From NCBI GenBank assembly GCA_947652605.1, contig CANTFG010000085.1, forward strand, positions 1-64,000: DNA of 64,000 nt, given 5' to 3'. This DNA comes from Elmis aenea (taxonomy: Eukaryota; Arthropoda; Insecta; Coleoptera; Elmidae). Under the pieces are notes generated by a model. It was not told where the DNA came from and searched no databases. It saw nothing but the letters and a program-made list of their open reading frames with translations. Shown piece after piece: positions 1 through 9,497 of this stretch (within the stretch, counting starts at the first letter, position 1; each line of letters starts with the position of its first letter). Position numbers and translations under genes: made by a program.

Positions 1-3000
1 CCCCTCCTTCGTCCCCTCCCTTCATCCCCTCCTTCGTCCCTCCTTCGTCCCCCTCCTTTGTCCCCTCCTTCGTCCCCTCCCTTCATCTCCTTCTTTATCC
101 CCTCCTTCGTCCCCTCCTTCGTCCCCTCCTTCGTCCCCTCCTTCGTCCCCTCCTTCATCCCCTCCTTCGTCCCCTCCTTCGTCCCCTCCTTCATCTCCTT
201 CTTCATCCCCTCCTTCGTCCCCTCCTTCGTCCCCTCCTTCGTCCCCTCCTTCGTCCCCTCCTTCATCCTCCTTCCTCCCCTCCTTCATCTCCTCCTTCCT
301 CCCTCCTTCATCTCCTCCTTCGTCCCCTCCTTCGTCCCCTCCTTCGTCCCCTCCTTCATCCCCTCCTTCGTCCCCTCCTTCGTCCCCTCCTTCGTCCCTT
401 CCTTCATCTCCTTCTTCATCCCCTCCTTCATCTCCTCCTTCATCCCCTCCTTCGTCCCCTCCTTCAACCCCTCCTTCATCCCCTCCTTCGTCCCCTCCTT
501 CGTCCCCTCCTTCGTCCCCTCCTTCATCTTCCTTCCTCCCCTCCTTCATCTCCTCCTTCCTCCCCTCCTTCATCTCCTCCTTCGTCCCCTCCTTCGTCCC
601 CTCCTTCATCCCCTCCTTCGTCCCCTCCTTCGTCCCCTCCTTTGTCCCCTCCTTCGTCCCCTCCTTCATCTCCTTCTTTATCCCCTCCTTCGTCCCCTCC
701 TTCGTCCCCTCCTTCGTCCCCTCCTTCGTCCCCTCCTTCATCCCCTCCTTCGTCCCCTCCTTCGTCCCCTCCTTCATCTCCTTCTTCATCCCCTCCTTCG
801 TCCCCTCCTTCGTCCCCTCCTTCGTCCCCTCCTTCGTCCCCTCCTTCATCCCCTCCTTCGTCCCCTCCTTCAACCCCTCCTTCTACCCCTCCTTCATCCC
901 CTCCTTCGTCCCCCTCCTGCATCCCCTCCTTCATCCCCTCCTTGGTCCCCTCCTTCCTCCTCCTTCCTCCCTTCCTTCATCCCCTCCTTCGTCCCCTCCT
1001 TCCTCCTCCTTCCTCCCCTCCTTCATCTCCTTCTTCATCCCCTCCTTCGTCCCCTCCTTCGTCCCCTCCTTCGTCTTCTCCTTCATCCCCTCCTTCGTCC
1101 CCTCCTTCAACCCCTCCTTCATCCCCTCCTTCGTCCCCTCCTGCATCCCCTCCTTCATCCCCTTCTTCGTCCCCTCCTTCCTCCTCCTTCCTCCCTTCCT
1201 TCATCCCCTCCTTCGTCCCCTCCTTCAACCCCTCCTTCATCCCCTCCTTCGTCCCCTCCTGCATCCCCTCCTTCATCCCCTTCTTCGTCCCCTCCTTCCT
1301 CCTCCTTCCTCCCTTCCTTCATCCCCTCCTTCGTCCCCTCCTTCCTCCTCCTTCCTCCCCTCCTTCATCTCCTCCTTCATCCTCTCCTTCACCTCCTCCT
1401 TCATCTCCTCCTTCGTCCCCTCCTTCGTCCCCTCCTTCGTCCCCTCCTTCATCCTCCTTCCTCCCCTCCTTCATCTCCTCCTTCCTCCCCTCCTTCATCT
1501 CCTCCTTCGTCCCCTCCTTCGTCCCCTCCTTCGTCCCCTCCTTCATCCCCTCCTTCGTCCCCTCCTTCGTCCCCTCCTTCGTCCCTTCCTTCATCTCCTT
1601 CTTCATCCCCTCCTTCATCTCCTCCTTCATCCCCTCCTTCGTCCCCTCCTTCAACCCCTCCTTCATCCCCTCCTTCGTCCCCTCCTTCGTCCCCTCCTTC
1701 GTCCCCTCCTTCGTCCCCTCCTTCATCTCCTTCTTCATCCCCTTCTTCGTCCCCTTCTTCGTCCCCTCCTGCATCTCCTCCTTCATCTCCTATTTCATCT
1801 CCTCCTTCATCCCCTCCTTCGTCCCCTCCTGCATCTCCTTTTTTATCTCCTCCTTCATCTCCTCCTTCATCTCCTCTTCATCCCCTCCTTCGTCCCCTCC
1901 TTCAACCCCTCCTTCATCCCCTCTTTCGTCCCCTCCTGCGTCCTCTCCTTCGTCCCCTCCTTCGTCCCCTTCTTCGTCCCCTCCTTTATCTCCTCCTTTA
2001 TCCCCTCCTTCATCCCCTCCTTCATCTTCTCCTTCATCCCCTCCTTCATCTCCTCCTTTATCTCCTCCTTTATCCCCTCCTTCATGCCCTCCTTCATCTC
2101 CTCCTTCATCCCCTCCTTCATCCCCTCCTTGATCCCCTCCTTCATCCCCTCCTTCATCCCCTCCTTCATCTCCTCCTTTATCTCCTCCTTCATCTCCTCC
2201 TTCATCTCCTCCTTCATCTCCTCCTTCATCCCCTCCTTCATCTCCTCCTTTATCTCCTCCTTTATCTCCTCTTTTATCCCCTCCTTCATACCCTCCTTCA
2301 TCTCCTCCTTCATCCCCTCCTTCATCCCCTCCTTCATCCCCTCCTTCATCTCCTCCTTTATCTCCTCCTTTATCTCCTCTTTTATCCCCTCCTTCATACC
2401 CTCCTTCATCTCCTCCTTCATCACCTCCTCCATCTCCTCCTTCATCTACTCCTTCATCTCCTCCTTCATCCCCTCCTTTATCCCCTCCTTCATCCTCTCC
2501 TTCATCCCCTCCTTCATCTCCTCCTTCATCCCCTCCTTGATCCCCTCCTTCATACCATCCTTCATCCCCTCCTTCATCTCCTCCTTTATCTCCTCCTTCA
2601 TCCCCTCCTTTATCCCCTCCTTCATCCCCTCCTTCATCCCCTCCTTCATCCCCTCCTTCATCTCCTCCTTTATCTCCTCCTTTATCCCCTACTTCATCCC
2701 CTCCTTCATCTCCTCTATCCCCTACTTCATCTCCTCCTTTATCTCCTCCTTTATCCCCTCCTTCATCCCCTCCTTCATCTCCTCCTTCATCCTCTCCTTC
2801 ATCCCCTTCTTTATCTCCTCCTTCATCTCCTCCTTCATCTCCTCCTTCATCTCCTCCTTCATCTCCTGCTTCATCTCCTCCTTTATCTCTTCCTTCATCT
2901 CCTCCTTCATCTACTCCTGCATCTCCTCCTTCATCCCCTCCTTTATCCCCTCCTTTATCCCCTCCTTCATCCTCTCCTTCATCTCCTCCTTCATCTTCTC

Positions 3001-4007
3001 CTTTATCCCCTCCTTCATACCCTCCTTCATACCCTCCTTCATACCATCCTTCATTCCCTCCTTCATCTCCTCCTTTATCTCCTCCTTCATCCCCTTCTTT
3101 ATCCCCTCCTTCATCCCCTGCTTCATCTCCTCCTTTATCTCCTCCTTCATCCCCTTCTTTATCCCCTCCTTCATCCCCTCCTTCATCTCCTCCTTCATCT
3201 CCTCCTTCATCCCCTCCTTTATCTTCTCCTTCATACCCTCCTTCATACCCTCCTTCATACCCTCCTTCATCCCCTCCTTCATCCCCTCCTTTATCTCCTC
3301 CTTCATCTCCTCCTTCATCTCCTCCTTCATCTCCTCCTTCATCTCCTCCTTCATCCCCTCCTTGATCCCCTCCTTCATCCCCTCCTTCATCTCCTCCTTC
3401 ATCCCCTCCTTCATCTCCTCCTTCATCTCCTCCTTTATTCCCTCCTTCATCCCCTCCTTCATCTCCTCCTTCATCTCCTCCTTCATCCCCTCCTTCATCT
3501 CCTCCTTTATCTCCTCCTTTATCCCCTCCTTCATCCCCTCCTTCATCTCCTCCTTCATCCCCTCCTTCATCCCCTCCTTTATCCCCCTCCTCCTTCGTCT
3601 TTTCCTTCATCTCCTCCTTCATCTCCTCCTTCATCTCCTCCTTCATCTCCTCCTTCATCTCCTCCTTCATCTCCTTCATCTCCTCCTTCGTCTTTTTCTC
3701 CTTCATCTCCTCCTTCATCTCCTCCTTCATATCCTTCTTCATCTCCTCCTTCATCTCCTCCTTCATGTCCTCCTTCATCTCCTCCTTCATCTTCTCCTTC
3801 ATCTCCTTCTTCATCTCCTCCTTCATCTCCTCCTTCATCTCCTCCTTCATCTCCTCCTTCATCTCCTTCATCTCCTCCTTCGTCTTTTCCTTCATCTCCT
3901 CCTTCATCTCCTCCTTCATCTCCTCCTTCATCTCCTCCTTCGTCTTTTTCTTCTTCTTCTCCTTCATCTCCTCCTTCATCTCGACCTTCTCCTTCATCTC
4001 CTTCTAC
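1..4007. repeat. Homopyrimidine minisatellite tract 0 (left-truncated)
   Basis: The plus strand is almost pure C and T, built from 12-bp units with some 9- and 15-bp variants. The left part (about 1-2000) is dominated by CCCCTCCTTCGT and carries a CpG in most units. The middle (about 2000-3590) is dominated by CCCCTCCTTCAT and TCCTCCTTTATC types. The last 420 bp are CTCCTCCTTCAT, the type found in the other four tracts. Frames are open for up to 1335 codons on plus (58-4065) and 735 on minus (1790-3997), with low-complexity products (PSFV, SPPS, LLHP, MKEG, DEGG). The repeat phase changes within these frames, so they are not credible genes. The tract runs off the left edge of the window. Confidence 0.95.
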
Positions 4008-4119
4008 AGCAAATGGCTCCAAACTTCGTATACACATTAGTTATGAGCGATTTAAGGATTATTAGCCCCTAAATACGATTTTTAATTTTTCGTGAAAAAT
4101 GGGAAAAGTGCAAGGGCTA

Positions 4120-4121
4120 TA
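4120..4121. other. TA target-site duplication, left
   Basis: TA immediately before CAGGGTGGTG. With 5633-5634 it forms the 2-bp duplication expected of Tc1/mariner insertion. The target was the (TA)n linker of a 160-bp satellite monomer. Confidence 0.9.
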
Positions 4122-4647
4122 CAGGGTGGTGCTTTTTTCGATGCTCACCATTGCTATCTTGGAAACGGTAAGAGATACAAGGTCGGTTAAATTAGAGAAA
4201 AGTTGCACATTTTTATGGCGATTAAGAATCTGAAAAGAAATCCTGAATATTTTGATTCGTTTTTGATTTATTACAAAAAAACCGAAAAATGTGATTTTAG
4301 AAAAATATTATCTTCCCTACCATTGACGCTATTTCATTTAAACTCGGTAACTTTATGTTTTTGACCGTCCTGGGTTTGATGACGTCAACAGAAATTTTCT
4401 AAGCCTTCTAGATTTCAAGTTGCAATAGTCAACTTTTTTATTTCTTATGGCCGCCATATTGGATTTTTACACCATCAGACAGACAAAAAAAATAGCTTTT
4501 CAGATTGGTAACCAACATACCTTTTTTCTTTCAAAAAACTTGTTGAAATTTGAAAATTTGTGTAAATAATTTATAAAATCGAGAATGCTCTGAAAAACAA
4601 TTGAAATTATAATATAAATCAAAGTGACACAACATTTTATAGGTCTA
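4122..4647 (+). repeat. Left terminal inverted repeat
   Basis: Begins CAGGGTGGTGC and runs inward to TTATAGGTCTA at 4637-4647. It matches the reverse complement of 5104-5632 with few differences, for example GGTCGGTTAAA here against GGTCGCTTAAA in the other arm. It contains the palindrome TGACGTCA. No coding potential is seen. Confidence 0.95.
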
Positions 4648-4661
4648 TGATAACGAAATTA

Positions 4662-5058
4662 AGATTGTTGGAAACATATTTAGAAGATATGTTAGGCGAA
4701 TTGCCATTATTAACAATTCAAAATCATCAGTAGTTTCATCATGAAGGAGCTGGTTCTCACAACGCCCGCATTGTAAAAGGATATTAATTTAGATGTACGG
4801 TTTCAAAATGCATGACTTGGTACGTTTGGTCCTGTTCATTGGCCTCCGCGATCGCCATGTTTAATGTCTATGGATTACTTTTACATTGATGTTGTTTATG
4901 CAACCCCAACGGAAAATATTGAACTTCTTCGCCATAAAATCAAAAATGCTTTCGACTCTATTTCGAGACAAACTATCCTAAAGGCAGTGGACGAAATGAA
5001 TCTGAGGACTAACCAATACATCATACATAACGGCGCGCACTTTAAACAATTTAAATAA
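4662..5058 (+). pseudogene. Relict C-terminal half of a Tc1/mariner-type DDE transposase
   Basis: The intact enzyme would cut and paste DNA at TA sites using a DDE/D triad. Reading two frames gives a continuous family-like path. FHHEGAGSHNARIVK (4734-4778) matches the family FQQDGAPAHNARIVK motif. After a frameshift near 4784, GPVHWPPRSPCL (4828-4863) matches the WPPRSPDL block. VVYATPTENIELLRHKI and a terminal HNGAHFKQF with TAA at 5056-5058 match the usual C-terminus. Defects: TAG at 4731-4733 and TGA at 4813-4815, both where the family has Trp. The Asp of QQDGA is Glu and the Asp of SPDL is Cys, so both visible catalytic positions are lost. The N-terminal DNA-binding region and first Asp are absent; the left inverted repeat abuts the remnant directly. 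The longest clean frame is 4864-5058 (64 aa). The family motifs are recalled; no search was run. Confidence 0.85.
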
Positions 5059-5103
5059 TTATTTATCTGGTGTTTTAAATTTATTGTCCTTTCGTTATTT
5101 TAT

Positions 5104-5632
5104 TAGACCTATAAAATGTTGTGTCACTTTGATTTATATTATAATTTCAATTGTTTTTCAGAGCATTCTCGATTTTATGAATTATTTATACAAATTTTCA
5201 AACTTCAACAAGTTTTTTGAAAGAAAAAAGGTATGTTGGTTACCAATCTGAAAAGCTAATTTTTTTGTCTGTCTGATGGTGTAAAAATCCAATATGGCGG
5301 CCATAAGAAATAAAAAAGTTGACTATTGCAACTTGAAATCTAGAAGGCTTAGAAAATTTCTGTTGACGTCATCAAACCCAGGACGGTCAAAAACATGAAG
5401 TTACCAAGTTTAAATGAAATAGCGTCAATGGTAGGGAAGATAATAATATTTTTCTAAAATCACATTTTTCAGTTTTTTTGTAATAAATCAAAAACGAATC
5501 AAAATATCCAGGATTTCTTTTCAGATTCTTAATCGCCATAAAAATGTGCAACTTTTCTCTAATTTAAGCGACCTTGTATCTCTTACCGTTTCCAAGATAG
5601 CAATGGTGAGCATCGAAAAAAGCACCACCCTG
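5104..5632 (-). repeat. Right terminal inverted repeat
   Basis: Reverse complement of the left arm, from TAGACCTATAA at its inner end to CACCACCCTG at the outer end. A short open frame starting at 5546 runs from this arm into the satellite and is a chance frame. Near-identity of the two arms suggests a fairly recent insertion, or recent copying of this derivative. Confidence 0.95.
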
Positions 5633-5634
5633 TA
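5633..5634. other. TA target-site duplication, right
   Basis: TA immediately after CACCACCCTG, followed by TAGTCTTTGCAC, the rest of the interrupted satellite monomer. Confidence 0.9.
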
Positions 5635-7682
5635 TAGTCTTTGCACTTTTATCGACAAAAAAATCGATTTTCTTAAAACTACAGCAAATGGCTTCAAACT
5701 TCTTATACACGTTAGTTATGAGCGAATTAAGGATTATTAGCCCCTAAATACGATTTTTAATTTTTCGCGAAAAATGGGAAAAGTACAAGGGCTATATAGT
5801 CTTTGCACTTTTTTCGACAAAAAAATCGATTTTCTTAAAACTACAGCAAATGGCTTCAAACTTCTTATACAAGTTAGTTATGAGCGAATTAAGGATTATT
5901 AGCCCCTAAATACGATTTTTAATTTTTCGCGAAAAATGGGAAAAGTGCAAGGGCTATATAGTCTTTGCACTTTTTTCGACAAAAAAATCGATTTTCTTAA
6001 AACTACAGCAAATGGCTTCAAACTTCTTATACACGTTAGTTATGAGCGAATTAAGGATTATTAGCCCCTAAATACGATTTTTAATTTTTCGTGAAAAATG
6101 GGAAAAGTACAAAGGCAGTCTTTGCACTTTTTTCGACAAAAAAATCGATTTTTTTAAAACTATAGCAAATGGCTTCAAACTTCTTAAACACGTTAGTTAC
6201 GAGCAAGTTAAGGATTATTAGCCCCTAAATACGATTTTTAATTTTTCGCGAAAAATGGGAAAAGTACAAAGGCTATAGTCTTTGCACTTTTTTCGACAAA
6301 AAAATCGATTTTCTTAAAACTACAGCAAATGGCTTCAAACTTCTTATACAAGTTAGTTATGAGCGAATTAAGGATTATTAGCCCCTAAATACGATTTTTA
6401 ATTTTTCGTGAAAAATGGGAAAAGTACAAAGGCTATATAGTCTTTGCACTTTTTTCGACAAAAAAATCGATTTTTTTAAAACTATAGCAAATGGCTTCAA
6501 ACTTCTTAAACACGTTAGTTACGAGCAAGTTAAGAATTATTAGCCCCTAAATACGATTTTTAATTTTTCGCGAAAAATGGGAAAAGTACAAAGGCACTTT
6601 GCACTTTTTTCGACAAAAAAATCGATTTTCTTAAAACTACAGCAAATGGCTTCAAACTTCTTATACAAGTTAGTTATGAGCGAATTAAGGATTATTAGCC
6701 CCTAAATACGATTTTTAATTTTTCGCGAAAAATGGGAAAAGTACAAAGGCTTATAGTCTTTGCACTTTTTTCGACAAAAAAATCGATTTTCTTAAAACTA
6801 CAGCAAATGGCTTCAAACTTCTTATACACGTTAGTTATGAGCGAATTAAGGATTATTAGCCCCTAAATACGATTTTTAATTTTTCGTGAAAAATGGGAAA
6901 AGTACAAAGGCTATAGTCTTTGCACTTTTTTCGACAAAAAAATCGATTTTTTTAAAACTATAGCAAATGGCTTCAAACTTCTTAAACACGTTAGTTACGA
7001 GCAAGTTAAGGATTATTAGCCCCTAAATACGATTTTTAATTTTTCGCGAAAAATGGGAAAAGTACAAAGGCTATATATAGTCTTTGCACTTTTTTCGACA
7101 AAAAAATCGATTTTCTTAAAACTACAGCAAATGGCTTCAAACTTCTTATACACATTAGTTATGAGCGAATTAAGGATTATTAGCCCCTAAATACGATTTT
7201 TAATTTTTCGCGAAAAATGGGAAAAGTACAAAGGCTATAGTCTTTACACTTTTTTCGACAAAAAAATCGATTTTCTTAAAACTACAGCAAATGGCTTCAA
7301 ACTTCTTATACACGTTAGTTATGAGCGAATTAAGGATTATTAGCCCCTAAATACGATTTTTAATTTTTCGTAAAAAATGGGAAAAGTACAAAGGCTATAG
7401 TCTTTGCACTTTTTTCGACAAAAAAATCGATTTTCTTAAAACTATAGCAAATGGCTTCAAACTTCTTAAACACGTTAGTTACGAGCAAGTTAAGGATTAT
7501 TAGCCCCTAAATACGATTTTTAATTTTTCGCGAAAAATGGGAAAAGTACAAAGGCTATAGTCTTTGCACTTTTTTCGACAAAAAAATCGATTTTCTTAAA
7601 ACTACAGCAAATGGCTTCAAACTTCTTATACACGTTAGTTATGAGCGAATTAAGGATTATTAGCCCCTAAATACGATTTTTA

Positions 7683-7698
7683 ATTTTTCGCGAAAAAT
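7683..7698. other. Perfect 16-bp dyad ATTTTTCGCGAAAAAT (representative)
   Basis: A self-complementary 16-bp sequence overlapping the CENP-B-like motif. Monomers with CGTG or CGTA in place of CGCG lose the central symmetry. A second dyad, AAAATCGATTTT, lies about 100 bp earlier in each monomer (7586-7597 here). Confidence 0.9.
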
Positions 7699-7701
7699 GG
7701 G
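7687..7701 (+). other. CENP-B-box-like motif in the 160-bp monomer (representative)
   Basis: TTCGCGAAAAATGGG fits the CENP-B core pattern TTCG-N4-A-N2-CGGG at 8 of 9 essential positions; the only mismatch is T for the first C of CGGG. The preceding T and following A also agree with the full consensus. Nearly every monomer has this or the TTCGTGAAAAATGGG form, which scores the same. Binding is not shown, and invertebrate CENP-B-like proteins may prefer other sequences. Confidence 0.45.
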
Positions 7702-9363
7702 AAAAGTACAAAGGCTATAGTCTTTGCACTTTTTTCGACAAAAAAATCGATTTTCTTAAAACTACAGCAAATGGCTTCAAACTTCTTATACACGTTAGTT
7801 ATGAGCGAATTAAGGATTATTAGCCCCTAAATACGATTTTTAATTTTTCGTCAAAAATGGGAAAAGTACAAAGGCTATAGTCTTTGCACTTTTTTCGACA
7901 AAAAAATCGATTTTCTTAAAACTATAGCAAATGGCTTCAAACTTCTTAAACACGTTAGTTACGAGCAAGTTAAGGATTATTAGCCCCTAAATACGATTTT
8001 TAATTTTTCGCGAAAAATGGGAAAAGTACAAAGGCTATAGTCTTTGCACTTTTTTCGACAAAAAAATCGATTTTCTTAAAACTACAGCAAATGGCTTCAA
8101 ACTTCTTATACACATTAGTTATGAGCGAATTAAGGATTATTAGCCCCTAAATACGATTTTTAATTTTTCGCGAAAAATGGGAAAAGTACAAAGGCTGTAG
8201 TCTTTGCACTTTTTTCGACAAAAAAATCGATTTTCTTAAAACTACAGCAAATGGCTTCAAACTTCTTATACACGTTAGTTATGAGCGAATTAAGGATTAT
8301 TAGCCCCTAAATACGATTTTTAATTTTTCGTAAAAAATGGGAAAAGTACAAAGGCTGTAGTCTTTGCACTTTTTTCGACAAAAAAATCGATTTTCTTAAA
8401 ACTACAGCAAATGGCTTCAAACTTCTTATACACATTAGTTATGAGCGAATTAAGGATTATTAGCCCCTAAATACGATTTTTAATTTTTCGCGAAAAATGG
8501 GAAAAGTACAAAGGCTGTAGTCTTTGCACTTTTTTCGACAAAAAAATCGATTTTCTTAAAACTATAGCAAATGGCTTCAAACTTCTTAAACACGTTAGTT
8601 ACGAGCAAGTTAAGGATTATTAGCCCCTAAATACGATTTTTAATTTTTCGCGAAAAATGGGAAAAGTACAAAGGCTATAGTCTGCACTTTTTTCGACAAA
8701 AAAATCGATTTTCTTAAAACTACAGCAAATGGCTTCAAACTTCTTATACACATTAGTTATGAGCGAATTAAGGATTATTAGCCCCTAAATACGATTTTTA
8801 ATTTTTCGTGAAAAATGGGAAAAAATCAAAGGCTATAGTCTTTGCACTTTTTTCGACAAAAAAATCGATTTTCTTAAAACTATAGCAAATGGCTTCAAAC
8901 TTCTTAAACACGTTAGTTACGAGCAAGTTAAGGATTATTAGCCCCTAAATACGATTTTTAATTTTTCGCGAAAAATGGGAAAAGTACAAAGGCTATATAT
9001 AGTCTTTGCACTTTTTTCGACAAAAAAATCGATTTTCTTAAAACTACAGCAAATGGCTTCAAACTTCTTATACACGTTAGTTATGAGCGAATTAAGGATT
9101 ATTAGCCCCTAAATACGATTTTTAATTTTTCGCGAAAAATGGGAAAAGTACAAAGGCTATAGTCTGCACTTTTTTCGACAAAAAAATCGATTTTCTTAAA
9201 ACTACAGCAAATGGCTTCAAACTTCTTATACACGTTAGTTATGAGCGAATTAAGGATTATTAGCCCCTAAATACGATTTTTAATTTTTCGTGAAAAATGG
9301 GAAAAGTACAAAGTCTAGTCTTTGCACTTTTTTCGACAAAAAAATCGATTTTCTTAAAACTAC

Positions 9364-9497
9364 CCTCGGACCCTCTGACCCTCGGACCCTCGGACCCTCG
9401 GACCCTCGGACCCTCGGACCCTCGGACCCTCGGACCCTCGGACCCTCGGACCCTCGGACTCTCGGACTCTCGGACTCTCGGACTCTTTGACCCTCGG
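9364..9497. repeat. 8-bp minisatellite CCTCGGAC (cassette 1)
   Basis: About 17 units of CCTCGGAC, with CCTCTGAC at the left end and ACTCTCGG variants at the right. Starts directly after satellite CTAC (9360-9363). Because 24 bp is a whole number of codons, several frames stay open and give PRVRGSEG-type peptides. These are not genes. Confidence 0.95.

Larger units (their letters stand above)
4122..5632 (+). mobile_element. Non-autonomous Tc1/mariner-superfamily element with long terminal inverted repeats
   Basis: A 1,511-bp insertion with termini CAGGGTGGTGC / GCACCACCCTG, flanked by a TA duplication (4120-4121 and 5633-5634). Removing it with one TA restores GGGCTATATAGTCTTTGCAC, exactly the linker of an intact satellite monomer. 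The inverted repeats are about 526 and 529 bp and nearly identical, with a few mismatches. The 456-bp interior carries only the C-terminal part of a transposase, on the plus strand. TA target sites are diagnostic of the IS630-Tc1-mariner superfamily, and Tc3-like members are known to have long inverted repeats. I infer a deletion derivative mobilised in trans. It is absent from the other three arrays. Confidence 0.93.
7081..8680 (+). repeat. Three-monomer (480-bp) higher-order pattern in array 0
   Basis: Type A and B monomers run A-A-B from about 7081: B copies begin near 7401, 7881 and 8521. The first two lie exactly 480 bp apart and the third is delayed by an extra A monomer. The B monomer in each triplet follows an A monomer with TTCGTAAAA or TTCGTCAAA. 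This indicates amplification of trimers rather than of single monomers. Confidence 0.75.
4008..9363 (+). repeat. 160-bp satellite array 0 (about 24 monomers, interrupted by a transposon)
   Basis: Tandem AT-rich monomers of 160 bp, for example 7561-7720 against 7721-7880. Length varies from about 156 to 164 bp through (TA)1-4 before GTCTTTGCAC and through a TCTTTGCAC/TCTGCAC difference. Type A has CTACAGCAAA, CTTATACACG and TATGAGCGAATT. Type B has CTATAGCAAA, CTTAAACACG and TACGAGCAAGTT. Excluding the inserted transposon and one TA, the array is 3,843 bp, or 24 monomers. It starts at AGCAAATGG right after the pyrimidine tract and ends in CTAC before the 8-bp repeat. The first monomer (GAGCGATTTAAGG, GTGCAAGGG) is an edge variant shared by all four arrays. 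Confidence 0.97.

Noticed and set aside
58..4065. 1335-codon open frame and other giant frames in pyrimidine tracts (LLLH, SSFI, SPPS, MKEE, DEGG products)
   Set aside because: The repeat unit contains no stop in several frames on both strands, and codons such as CTC, CTT and CAT cannot become stops by one change. In tract 0 the repeat phase shifts within the frame; in other tracts the minus frames are cut by TAG. Length variation in multiples of three follows from loss or gain of CTC triplets, so it is not evidence of coding.
5546..5740. 64-codon frame crossing the transposon right arm into satellite
   Set aside because: It joins an inverted repeat to a satellite monomer and has no homology; chance frame.
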